Shown: piece after piece, positions 18,240 through 25,607 of the stretch
How positions within the stretch are numbered: the first letter of the stretch is position 1
How the letters are laid out: every line of letters starts with the position of its first letter
NCBI RefSeq assembly: GCF_004357995.1
Contig: NZ_SMTK01000002.1
Location: forward strand, 124,001 to 188,000
Source of the DNA: Arthrobacter crusticola
GTDB taxonomy: Bacteria; Actinomycetota; Actinomycetes; Actinomycetales; Micrococcaceae
Direction: 5' to 3'
DNA length: 64,000 nt
Translations under genes and position numbers: made by a program
The notes under the pieces: model-generated
Told to the model about the DNA's origin: nothing
Databases searched by the model: none
What the model saw: the letters and a program-made list of their open reading frames with translations, nothing else

Positions 18240-18814
18240 ATCTGCCCACCTCCAATCGACTAACAAACGTGTTCGCTCGGACCGTGGCGGTCCGGGTGCG
18301 GTGTGTACAACTTCGCTTCCACGAGATTTATTTCCTTGGAAGATGTTTGCCCGGAAACGTGCGTGGCGCGGGTCAATCGGGCATGGCTTCCGGCTGGGTC
18401 CGGGCAGAAAAAAGACTCAGCCGGGGGAGTCCGACTGCGTCTTCTGGAGGAAACGGCTTTGCTTGGCCCACCGGTTTGGACCGCGGACCGAAGGACGGCT
18501 CGGGGACCTTCGGTCGTCCGCGCCGCTGTCGGATTGCCGAGGACTGCCCCAGGCCGCAAGTTCCGCGCGTCGACCCAGCCGGGGAATAATCCGCCCACCC
18601 GATCCGCTATACATGTGGCTGGCAACGTAAAAAATCACCTGCACACCCCGGCTCGAAGCCATTCCCAACCCTCCAGCCCTGGGAATATCTTCGGAGGCTT
18701 ATTCGCTATACATGTGGTCGGCAACCTAAAATAAGGCCGCTCTCGATCCACCACCCCAGCGGCCTCAGGGCCGCAAGCTCCGCAGCACCGACACCTAATG
18801 ATTGGACAAACATC
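18240..18814. promoter_or_regulatory. 575-bp divergent regulatory region between amidohydrolase and alkene reductase
   Basis: No convincing gene on either strand. The ribosome binding site of the amidohydrolase is at its left end. The right half carries a diverged direct duplication (18576-18632 and 18674-18731, annotated separately) and a second short repeat: GGCCGCAAG(T/C)TCCGC at 18552-18566 and 18769-18783. Between them is an inverted repeat ATTCCCA-N12-TGGGAAT (18661-18686). These look like regulatory elements controlling the divergent transcription units. I cannot fix -10/-35 boxes with confidence. Confidence 0.6.
18576..18731. repeat. Diverged direct duplication, ~57-bp units with core CGCTATACATGTGG
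   Basis: Unit 1 is 18576-18632 and unit 2 is 18674-18731. The last 30 bases (18603-18632 against 18702-18731) match at 26 positions, with 14 consecutive identical bases at 18605-18618 and 18704-18717. The left parts align less well (both start CAGCC and contain GGGAATA). Spacing is 99 bp. The unit closest to the reductase gene ends 83 bp before its start codon. This is likely a duplicated promoter/operator. Confidence 0.7.
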
Positions 18815-19885
18815 ATGACGAACCTCTGGGATCCCATCTCCTTCGGCAATATCTCCCTGAACCACCGCCTTGCGATGGCTCCGATGACCCGCAGCCGGGC
18901 GAACGACGACGGCACGCCCGGACCGCTGACGGCGGAGTACTACACCCAGCGGGCCTCGCTGGGCCTGCTGATCACCGAAGGTGTTCAGCCGTCGGATGAC
19001 GGCCAGGGTTACCTGAACACCCCGGGCATCTACACCGAAGCCCACGTTGAGGGCTGGCGTGAAGTGACCACCGCCGTGCACGAGGCTGGCGCCTCGATGT
19101 TTCTGCAGCTGATGCACGCCGGGCGGATGTCACACCCCGACAACACCCCCCACCACCGCACCGGGGTGGCCCCGTCGGCCATCGCTCCGGGTGTTCCGAT
19201 GTTCACCCGGACCGGAGCGCAGGACATCCCCGCGCCCCGGGAGCTGAGCGTTGAGGAAATTGCCGCCACAGTGCAGGACTTTCGCACCGCGGCCGCGGCC
19301 GCCATCAGGGCCGGAGCCGACGGCGTCGAGCTCCACGGTGCCAACGGGTACCTCCTGCAGCAGTTCTTCGCCCCCAACGCGAATGTGCGCACGGATCAGT
19401 ACGGGGGCTCGGTCGAGAACCGCGCCCGCTTTGCCCTTGAGGTCGCCCGCGGCGTTGCCGAGGAGATCGGCCCCGAGCGCACCGGCATCCGCCTCTCCCC
19501 GGGGCTGACCCTTGGTGGACTGGATGAGGGCCCCGAGTCGGCTGATCTCTACCGTTACCTCGTCGGTGAACTGGCCAAACTCGACCTGGCCTATGTGCAC
19601 GTGCTGCACATCGGTGATGAGGACCTGCTGCGCGACATCCGGGCCGCCTTCCCCAACACGCTGCTGGTGCTGCGTGCCGGACGGGCCCGTGAAGACGTGG
19701 CCGTTGACGTCGAGGCCGGGCTGGCCGACATCGCCCCGATTGCTTCCTGGGCCCTGGCCAATCCTGATGTCGTCGAGCGCCTTCGCACGGGTGCGGAGCT
19801 CAATGAGGGCAACCCGGCAACGTACTACGGTGGCGGTGCTGCCGGTTACACCGACTACCCCGTGCTGGAACCAGCCGGAAGGTAA
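18815..19885 (+). CDS. Old Yellow Enzyme-family alkene reductase
   Basis: 356 residues, the normal length of NemA/xenobiotic reductase-type OYEs. It begins L-W-D-P-I-S-F-G-N-I-S-L-N-H-R. FMN and substrate contacts are M-A-P-M-T-R-S-R, L-Q-L-M-H-A-G-R, and E-L-H-G-A-N-G-Y-L-L-Q-Q-F with the His/Asn pair and following N-x-R-x-D-x-Y-G-G-S. It reduces activated C=C bonds, nitro groups or quinones with NAD(P)H. No clear ribosome binding site precedes ATG 18815. It is divergent from the amidohydrolase series and followed by a MarR gene, which fits electrophile-responsive control. The natural substrate is unknown. Confidence 0.95.
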   Translation: MTNLWDPISFGNISLNHRLAMAPMTRSRANDDGTPGPLTAEYYTQRASLGLLITEGVQPSDDGQGYLNTPGIYTEAHVEGWREVTTAVHEAGASMFLQLMHAGRMSHPDNTPHHRTGVAPSAIAPGVPMFTRTGAQDIPAPRELSVEEIAATVQDFRTAAAAAIRAGADGVELHGANGYLLQQFFAPNANVRTDQYGGSVENRARFALEVARGVAEEIGPERTGIRLSPGLTLGGLDEGPESADLYRYLVGELAKLDLAYVHVLHIGDEDLLRDIRAAFPNTLLVLRAGRAREDVAVDVEAGLADIAPIASWALANPDVVERLRTGAELNEGNPATYYGGGAAGYTDYPVLEPAGR

Positions 19886-19933
19886 TTCCAAAGCGGACTC
19901 ACGGGCGCGGGGGTGCCGGTGGATGCGCATCGA

Positions 19934-19970
19934 TGGGTGGAGGGGCTTCGGCCCCTCCACCCAATGGTTT
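19934..19970 (+). terminator. Intrinsic terminator with TTCG tetraloop after the alkene reductase
   Basis: 13-bp stem, TGGGTGGAGGGGC (19934-19946), loop TTCG, complement 19951-19963, then a T-rich tail (ATGGTTTT). It lies 49 bp after the reductase stop. This ends the reductase transcript before the MarR gene, which therefore has its own promoter. The rest of the 293-bp gap shows nothing else clear. Confidence 0.88.
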
Positions 19971-20178
19971 TCCAGCCGTCGGTCGTCCAGCAGAGCATCG
20001 TTCCCGGGACCTCTCAGCGGCTCATGCCTTGGCCGGCCAGGTCCTGCCCTCGCTGGCCTACGCCGTCCGGGCACCCCGCCCGGGGGAATGCTAGGGTTGA
20101 CCCGCTTGGGTGCGGGTGGCCCGGCCTGCTCTGCCGCCCCAGCGCCCGCATTCGGACAACGAACCAAAGGCAGCAATC

Positions 20179-20637
20179 GTGAAATCCCCGAACGGATCTG
20201 TGGAGACCCAGTCCTCCATCGCGAGCGACTTTCCCGCCAGCTGGGCGATCTACAGCCTGGCCCGTTCGCACCGGGCACTGGCCGCGTCAATGCTCGCGGA
20301 ACTTGGGCTTTTCCCCAGCCAGGAACTGATCCTGATGCAGCTGTGGGATGAGGACGGCCAGTCACAGAAAGCCCTTGGCCAGACCCAGCGATTCGACCAT
20401 TCGACAATTGCCAAGTCGGTGCGCCGGCTTGAGGCCGCAGGCCTGGTGAGACGGGAAAAATCAACAGTCGACGGCAGGGTCACCCTTGTCTTCCTCACAG
20501 ATACGGGACAGGCGCTCAAGGACCGCACGCTCGGGATCTGGGAAGAACTCGAACGTAGGACTGTGCAGAGCCTCACGGCCCGGGAGCAGGCGCAGCTCGT
20601 CGCCCTCGCTCGCAAGATCATCCCCAACCTCGAATAG
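20179..20637 (+). CDS. MarR-family transcriptional regulator
   Basis: 152 residues from GTG 20179, preceded by AAAGG. Winged-helix features: L-A-A-S-M-L-A-E-L-G-L-F-P-S-Q-E-L-I-L-M near the N-terminus, recognition helix Q-R-F-D-H-S-T-I-A-K-S-V-R-R-L-E, and the wing R-E-K-S-T-V-D-G-R-V with the MarR D-x-R motif. Such dimers bind inverted repeats and release DNA on binding phenolic or electrophilic ligands. Position after the alkene reductase suggests control of the 12.6-19.9 kb locus, but a terminator separates the two, so this is inference. Confidence 0.9.
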   Translation: MKSPNGSVETQSSIASDFPASWAIYSLARSHRALAASMLAELGLFPSQELILMQLWDEDGQSQKALGQTQRFDHSTIAKSVRRLEAAGLVRREKSTVDGRVTLVFLTDTGQALKDRTLGIWEELERRTVQSLTAREQAQLVALARKIIPNLE

Positions 20638-20715
20638 CAGGCCAGGCGCTCCCGGCACTCGACGGCGGTCAGCCCGAGCCGGACCCCTCGACGTCGCCCG
20701 GGTGTCCCTCATGCA

Positions 20716-20758
20716 TCAGCCCCTGCAGGCGGAATCTTCCTGCGCCTGCAGGGGCTGA
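20716..20758. terminator. Bidirectional terminator between MarR and the DUF4190 gene
   Basis: Inverted repeat TCAGCCCCTGCAGGCG (20716-20731) with its complement at 20743-20758 and an 11-nt loop. It lies between two convergent genes and would stop transcription from both sides. Confidence 0.8.
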
Positions 20759-20843
20759 GGTGTGGGCGGGGTCCGCAGATTTCTGACGTGCCGATGTCCG
20801 CCTTGGGCCGGGGCCGGTTGGAGCCGACTCCGGCACCGTGCAG

Positions 20844-21212
20844 CTACGGGCACTGAACCTTTGCGCCATCGACCTCGACCGGTGCTCCCGATGCCAGGCC
20901 CTGGCACTGTTCGGTCAGCTCGACGAAGTTCGGCACGAGTGACATGACGACGAAGGCACCGACAACCAGGATCACCGTGCCGAGAAGCCCCACGATGATT
21001 CCGGCGAGGGCCAGTCCGTTGCCGGTGCCGCTCCTGCGGGCCTTCACCATTGCGATGATGCTGAGGATCAGTCCGACCGGGCTGATGAGGAACGCGAGAA
21101 CGAGGCCGGTGATGCTCAGGGCCCTGCTCCCGGGGGAGCGCTGGCCGACGCCTCCTTCACCGGGCATCCGACTGCCATTCTTTGCTTCGGTGTGAAACTG
21201 ATAATTCGACAT
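20844..21212 (-). CDS. DUF4190-type membrane protein
   Basis: 122 residues. A polar N-terminus of about 30 residues is followed by two hydrophobic helices (about 32-55 and 66-92), linked by M-V-K-A-R-R-S-G-T-G-N-G-L-A-L-A-G-I, the characteristic DUF4190 loop. The extracellular C-terminal tail has two Cys, in Q-C-Q-G and V-Q-C-P, which could pair. GGAATAT precedes ATG 21212. Function is unknown; the family is widespread in Actinobacteria. Confidence 0.8.
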   Translation of the reverse strand: MSNYQFHTEAKNGSRMPGEGGVGQRSPGSRALSITGLVLAFLISPVGLILSIIAMVKARRSGTGNGLALAGIIVGLLGTVILVVGAFVVMSLVPNFVELTEQCQGLASGAPVEVDGAKVQCP

Positions 21213-21911
21213 ATATTCCTAACGGCCGGAGGCGGCATGGTTAATTGTGCGGCGGGTATCTTCACGAACCGTGCCGCTCTTTCTTTTCCAGCCTATCCCG
21301 TCGAACATTCCGGTAATCGTCGAAAAGGTGAATCTCATCCTCTCGAAGTAGGAATGTCATCCAAAGTGCTGAGGGCCGCGCGGGCTCGCCCGTCAGATGG
21401 CAGGGCCGCTGCCGCTGTCGGAGGAGAAAGGGCGGCGCCGGCCCGTCGATCGGCGCAGGGTCGGCTGAGCGGGAGGGAGGCGATCATCGGAGCGCGGAGC
21501 TGCAGCCGGAACACAGAGCACTGCTCCGAACACCGAGAATAGGTGGGACGGAATGCGTGAGAAGTTGGAGCTGCTACTCTAGCCCGCTGATTACTCCAAA
21601 AAAAATGCATTTCCGCCGGCAAGTCGGCAATAGCGATATGTCCCACGATGATTTCGAGTGATGCGACTCCCGCGCCCAGCAGTAATTGATGAGGTGATTT
21701 CCAGCAGTTATTGCGCCTGCTGGGAATCGGCCAGCTTCTTTTCCCCGGCGCGTTCCTTCCGCCGCGCTTGCGCCCGCTGGCAACCCGCGCCCGGCATCAG
21801 ATGGTTCCGCGACGGACGCGGGGAGCCGCCCGGTCATCCGCAGTTCGCTTCCGTGGAATATGCTTGCCGGAAGAAGAATGGTCGGTGATGGCCCGGCAGG
21901 AGAGGTTCGAA
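21213..21911. other. 700-bp region without a convincing gene
   Basis: Between the divergent DUF4190 and second MarR genes. It is noticeably less GC-rich than the flanks and has an A-tract at 21598-21605. Short open frames occur on both strands, but none has a recognisable family, consistent codon bias or ribosome binding site. It contains a direct repeat, CCAGCAG(T)(A/T)ATTG, at 21676-21688 and 21711-21723 (12 of 13 identical, 35 bp apart), close enough to the MarR start to be an operator pair. An undetected small RNA or decayed gene is possible. Confidence 0.5.
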
Positions 21912-22391
21912 ATGGAATCCCGCAAAGCGAGTTCTACACCGGTGCCCAGCGACGAGGAGGTCATCGCCGAGTGGGGCCTGGTGATCCGGGGATTCTCCGT
22001 CACCAACAAGAAGCTTCACCTGGCGGTTGCTGCAGCGTTCGACCTTGACGAACCGGAGACCGAAACCATGCTCCGCCTTGGGAGCAGCCCCCTTCGTCGG
22101 GTGCCGATGACGGTGCTGGCCCGGGAAGCTGCGTTCAGCTCGGGAGGCTTCACCAAGGTTGCCGACCGGCTGGCCCGCCGCCAGCTTGTGCAGCGTTCGC
22201 CGGGTGCGGATGACCGCCGGATCACCTATCTCGAGTTGACCCCTGCGGGCGAGGAAATGGCCTCGGGTCTCCATCGTCTGGTGGCCGACGTCGTGCGCTC
22301 CATCTACGTCGATATCCTGGGCACCGAGCGGGCCGCCGTTGTGGCCTCGGCCATGCGCGACCTCCGGAAGGCCCACCGCGACGTCGCCTAA
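21912..22391 (+). CDS. MarR-family transcriptional regulator (second copy type)
   Basis: 159 residues from ATG 21912. GGAGAGG sits 7 nt upstream, which is why I prefer this start over the in-frame ATG at 21888. Winged helix: L-A-R-E-A-A-F-S-S-G-G-F-T-K-V-A-D-R-L recognition helix and S-P-G-A-D-D-R-R-I-T-Y-L-E-L-T wing with the MarR D-D-R-R. It differs clearly from the MarR at 20179, so it is not a recent duplicate. No adjacent co-directional target gene exists. Its 3' end is followed by a tandem repeat of its last bases. Confidence 0.88.
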   Translation: MESRKASSTPVPSDEEVIAEWGLVIRGFSVTNKKLHLAVAAAFDLDEPETETMLRLGSSPLRRVPMTVLAREAAFSSGGFTKVADRLARRQLVQRSPGADDRRITYLELTPAGEEMASGLHRLVADVVRSIYVDILGTERAAVVASAMRDLRKAHRDVA

Positions 22392-22441
22392 TTGACGACG
22401 TCGCCTAATTGACGTCACCCGACTCACGACATCGCCTGATT
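22380..22441 (+). repeat. Tandem repeat of the MarR gene 3' end
   Basis: The segment ACGTCGCCTAATTGACG containing the TAA stop codon occurs at 22381 and again 17 bp later at 22398. A third, degenerate copy (ACATCGCCTGATTG) begins at 22429. Only the first stop is in frame with the gene. The duplication leaves the protein unchanged. Confidence 0.75.
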
Positions 22442-22463
22442 GTCCGGACTCCAGGCGCCGGCT

Positions 22464-23018
22464 CTACCGCCTCACCTCGTAGATGAGCTGGGCAAACTGC
22501 CCCTGCTGGGTCGCTTCGCGCAGCACCAGGGCGTCCGGATTGACCCGTCGGGGAAACAGTGGGGCGCCGCCGGTCAGAGCTGCCGGGGCCACCGAAAGCT
22601 GGATCTCGTCGAGATACCCGCTGTCGAGGAACTGCCCGGCGAGGTCGCCGCCGCCGACAATCCAGATGTCCCGGTCTCCGGCTGCCTCGGTCAGGCGCTC
22701 AAACACCGTGTCGACCGCCCCGCTGACGAAGCGGACGTCCGCTCCCTCGGGAACGGGCAGGGTCCGGGAGGTGAAGACGAAGGTCGGTCGGGGTCCAAAG
22801 TAGGTCGGCCACTTCTCGGGTGTCTCCAGCAGATTCTCCTCCCGGAGGACCCATTCGTAGGTTGTCGAGCCCTGGACCAGCACGCCGATGCCGGAGAGGA
22901 ACCGTTCATGGACGGCCGGCTCGGGGGCTTCAACGGCGAAAAGCCAGTCAAGCGAGTTGGACTCATCGGCGATAAACCCATTGAACGAGGTGGCGGTGTT
23001 GTAAATGACGCGCGGCAT
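22464..23018 (-). CDS. Dihydrofolate reductase/RibD-C family protein
   Basis: 184 residues from ATG 23018 (M-P-R-V-I-Y-N-T-A-T-S-F-N-G-F-I-A-D-E), the normal start of this family. Motifs are S-L-D-W-L near residue 22, G-S-T-T-Y-E-W and the NADPH-binding I-W-I-V-G-G-G-D-L-A-G-Q-F near 118-130. Such DHFR-fold proteins reduce pteridine or riboflavin intermediates, or act on unknown small molecules. A true folate role is unlikely from the divergent sequence. Stand-alone gene. Confidence 0.88.
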   Translation of the reverse strand: MPRVIYNTATSFNGFIADESNSLDWLFAVEAPEPAVHERFLSGIGVLVQGSTTYEWVLREENLLETPEKWPTYFGPRPTFVFTSRTLPVPEGADVRFVSGAVDTVFERLTEAAGDRDIWIVGGGDLAGQFLDSGYLDEIQLSVAPAALTGGAPLFPRRVNPDALVLREATQQGQFAQLIYEVRR

Positions 23019-23142
23019 GACAGCAGGGTAGTTGCTTTGCCCGGGCAGGGCACCTTTCCCGGCACACTTCCCGGCACCCGGTCCCGGCGCTCCTGCCTGA
23101 GCGCCCGGACCTTCTTGTGGGGAGGACCTGGTGGATTCTGAT

Positions 23143-23922
23143 TCAGGGAGCCCCGGTGACGCCCTCGACCGGGTTCTCCTGCACATAGCGGTAGTACTCG
23201 CGCAGGGTCAGCTGCTGGGCTGCCTCCTCGTCAATGACCAGGGTGGCCCGCGGATGCAGCTGCAGCACCGACGCCGGGCACATGCTCGACACCGGTCCCT
23301 CGACCGCCCGGGCGATCGCCTCGGCCTTGGCCGCCCCCTGCGCCATGAGAAGCACCTCCCGTGCCTCGAGGATGGTTCCGAGCCCCTGCGTCACGCAGTG
23401 GCGCGGCACCTGGTGTTCGTCCGTGAAGAACCTCGAATTGTCGACCCGGGTGGCAGACATCAGGGTCTTCACGCGGGTCCGGGAGGCGAGGGAGGAGGTC
23501 GGCTCGTTGAAGCCGATATGCCCATTGCGTCCAATCCCAAGGATCTGCAGGTCGATCCCGCCGGCGGCGGCGATGGCTGCCTCGAATTCGGCGCATGCCG
23601 CCGCCAGGTCCGGCGCGTTGCCCTGCGGCACGTGGACCTTCGCCGGGTCGAGTCTGAGCCGGTCGGTGACCTCCCGCCGGATCACCGAGGCGTAGCTTTC
23701 GGGGTGGCCCGGGGGCAGCCCGACGTACTCATCGAGCGCGAACGCGTTCAGGGCGCCCAGCGCCGGTGTCCACCTTCGCTCGAGTTCCTTGTAGAGGGAC
23801 AGCGGGGAGGACCCCGTGGCCACCCCGAGGGTGCGGAGGGTGCCGGCGGCTAACCGCTTGAGGATGCGGTCGCTGGCGTACCCGCCGAGGTCGGCGGCAT
23901 TTTCGAGGATGACGATACGCAT
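23143..23922 (-). CDS. nagB: Glucosamine-6-phosphate deaminase (NagB/AgaI-like)
   Basis: 259 residues. It converts glucosamine-6-phosphate to fructose-6-phosphate and ammonia in the cytoplasm. The catalytic segment F-A-L-D-E-Y-V-G-L is near residues 61-69, and G-I-G-R-N-G-H-I-G-F-N-E-P near 130-142 supplies the catalytic His. V-A-T-G-S-S-P is the phosphate loop. It is the last gene of a minus-strand series with DeoR repressor, aldolase, PfkB kinase, ROK kinase and SIS protein, so it could also act on galactosamine-6-phosphate like AgaI. The ribosome binding site is weak. NagB membership is certain; the sugar epimer is not. Confidence 0.93.
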   Translation of the reverse strand: MRIVILENAADLGGYASDRILKRLAAGTLRTLGVATGSSPLSLYKELERRWTPALGALNAFALDEYVGLPPGHPESYASVIRREVTDRLRLDPAKVHVPQGNAPDLAAACAEFEAAIAAAGGIDLQILGIGRNGHIGFNEPTSSLASRTRVKTLMSATRVDNSRFFTDEHQVPRHCVTQGLGTILEAREVLLMAQGAAKAEAIARAVEGPVSSMCPASVLQLHPRATLVIDEEAAQQLTLREYYRYVQENPVEGVTGAP

Positions 23923-23957
23923 GGTGGGCCAATCGTTACGGCGGTTTCGGGTGTCGG

Positions 23958-24755
23958 TCAGAGCGGGGCGGGTGGGGCGACGAGCACCTTCGTGCCGCCG
24001 GCTTCGAACGCTTTCTTCTGGGCGGCGGTGATGCCGCTGTCGGTGATGAGGTTGTTGAAGACATAACCGGTCATTGTCGCGAAGCTCCGCATCCCGATCT
24101 TCGACGAGTCGGCGACGATGTAGGTGTCGGAGGCGCGGCGGGCCATCAGGGCGTTGACGGCCGCTTCACCCTCGTCGTTGACGGTGGGGCCGACCTCCGG
24201 ATCGAGGCCGTTCACTCCGACGAAGGCAAGGTCGAGCGCGACCCGCTGCAGGATCACGTCGGTGTACGGGCCTACGAGTTCGTAGGAGCGTGGGTTCACC
24301 ACCCCGCCGGTGACCATAATGCGGATGTTCGGCCGCACCACGAGCTGCGCCGCGATATTGATGGCGTTTGTCACCACGGTGAGGGTTGGTTTGTTCGAGG
24401 GCTCGAGCAGGTCGGGCCGCATGCCCAGGGCCTGGGCGATGGCGGTGCTCGTGGTGCCGCCGCAGAGTCCGATCACCGCGCCCTTGGGGACGAGGGAGCT
24501 GGCGGCCTGGGCGATAGCCTGCTTCTGGGCCGTGTGGTCGTCGCGGTTGTACCGGGTCGGAAGGTCGTAGGCGACCGACTCCATGGTGGCCCCACCGCGG
24601 GTCCGGGTGAGGAGGCGCTGGGCGGCCAGGCTGTCGAGGTCCCTGCGGGCGGTGGCGGGCGATACCTTCAGCTCCCGGACGATATCTTCGACCTGCACGT
24701 GGCCGTCGGCGGCGAGCAGGTCGAGGATGGCGTTGAGCCGCTCGGTCTTTTCCAT
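23958..24755 (-). CDS. DeoR/GlpR-family repressor (AgaR-like)
   Basis: 265 residues. The N-terminal helix-turn-helix is V-E-D-I-V-R-E-L-K-V-S-P-A-T-A-R-R-D-L-D-S-L with the family mark L-L-T-R-T-R-G-G-A. The C-terminal DeoRC ligand domain has the sugar-phosphate loop I-G-L-C-G-G-T-T-S-T and A-D-S-S-K-I-G. These proteins bind sugar phosphates and repress their own catabolic operon. Start codon 24755 lies 3 bases after the aldolase stop, so it is inside the operon. The inverted repeat at 28790-28813, in front of the transport genes, is a possible target. Confidence 0.93.
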   Translation of the reverse strand: MEKTERLNAILDLLAADGHVQVEDIVRELKVSPATARRDLDSLAAQRLLTRTRGGATMESVAYDLPTRYNRDDHTAQKQAIAQAASSLVPKGAVIGLCGGTTSTAIAQALGMRPDLLEPSNKPTLTVVTNAINIAAQLVVRPNIRIMVTGGVVNPRSYELVGPYTDVILQRVALDLAFVGVNGLDPEVGPTVNDEGEAAVNALMARRASDTYIVADSSKIGMRSFATMTGYVFNNLITDSGITAAQKKAFEAGGTKVLVAPPAPL

Positions 24756-24758
24756 GGC

Positions 24759-25607
24759 TCAGCTCCCGCCCTTTGAAAGGGCGAGCAGCCGCAGGAGCCG
24801 CGCCGCCTCGGGTGCCAGGGCCCGCCGTCCGGCACCGAGGTAGCGCCGCGAGTCCACAAGGTTGGGTTGCTCCTCGAGCACCCCGCGCACCGCCCGGGTG
24901 AAGAACCCGTTGAGGTGGGTCGAGACATTGATCTTCGTCATTCCGGCCCGCACTGCTTCGACGAGCGTGTCGTCGGGCACTCCCGAGGACCCGTGAAGCA
25001 CGAGCGGAACCTCAAGCGCCGCGTGGAGTTCCCGCACGAGGTCAACATCGAGTGACGCGGTCCGCTCGGTCATGGCGTGGGAAGATCCGACGGCGACCGC
25101 GAGGGCGTCGACCCCTGTCGCCTCGACGAAGCTGCGCGCCTCACCCGGGTCGGTGCGGACCCCGGGGGCGTGGGCGCCGTCCTTGCCGCCGATCCGCCCC
25201 AGTTCCGCCTCCACCAGCACGCCGGCGTCGCGGGCCCGTTGTGCCACCCGCGCGGTCGATCGAACGTTTTCGGCGTAGGGGAGGGTTGAACCGTCGTACA
25301 TCACGGACCCGAAACCGAGCTCGACGGCCTCATCGACGAGCCGTTCGTCCTCGGCGTGGTCGAGGTGAAGTGCCACCGGTACCCGGGCACCCGCCGCGAC
25401 GGCACGGCAGGCGAGGGCGAGGGGCGCGAGTGCGCCGTGGTAGGCCGAGCAGTTCTGGGAGATCTGGAGGATCACCGGGAGCCCGGCGGCTTCGGCACCT
25501 TCGACGATTGCCTCGGCCGTCTCAAGGTGCAGCACGTTGAACCCGCCGATTCCAGTTCCCGCGGTGAAGGCGGCATCAAGGATCTCGCGGGTGGGAGTCA
25601 GGCCCAT
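24759..25607 (-). CDS. Class II ketose-bisphosphate aldolase (KbaY/GatY-like)
   Basis: 282 residues, the size of tagatose/fructose-1,6-bisphosphate class II aldolases. Zinc and catalytic motifs are A-L-H-L-D-H-A-E-D, G-F-G-S-V-M-Y-D-G-S and V-E-A-E-L-G-R-I-G-G, with V-A-V-G-S-S-H and L-H-G-S-S-G-V-P-D binding phosphate and metal. It cleaves the 1,6-bisphosphate into glyceraldehyde-3-phosphate and dihydroxyacetone phosphate. Its start overlaps the stop of the upstream PfkB kinase gene by one base (TGATG). Position next to a PfkB kinase and SIS protein favours tagatose-1,6-bisphosphate over fructose-1,6-bisphosphate, but sequence alone cannot decide. Confidence 0.92.
   Translation of the reverse strand: MGLTPTREILDAAFTAGTGIGGFNVLHLETAEAIVEGAEAAGLPVILQISQNCSAYHGALAPLALACRAVAAGARVPVALHLDHAEDERLVDEAVELGFGSVMYDGSTLPYAENVRSTARVAQRARDAGVLVEAELGRIGGKDGAHAPGVRTDPGEARSFVEATGVDALAVAVGSSHAMTERTASLDVDLVRELHAALEVPLVLHGSSGVPDDTLVEAVRAGMTKINVSTHLNGFFTRAVRGVLEEQPNLVDSRRYLGAGRRALAPEAARLLRLLALSKGGS

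Noticed and set aside
16629-18263. 544-codon plus-strand frame
   Set aside because: Antisense to the amidohydrolase, which has a complete set of motifs on the minus strand.
18635-19117. 160-codon minus-strand frame
   Set aside because: Overlaps the 5' part of the ene-reductase gene and the divergent repeat region; no protein features.
19130-20464. 444-codon minus-strand frame
   Set aside because: Antisense to both the ene-reductase and the MarR gene and crosses a terminator.
21192-21542. 116-codon plus-strand frame in the 700-bp gap
   Set aside because: No ribosome binding site, overlaps the DUF4190 start and has no recognisable family or conserved motif.
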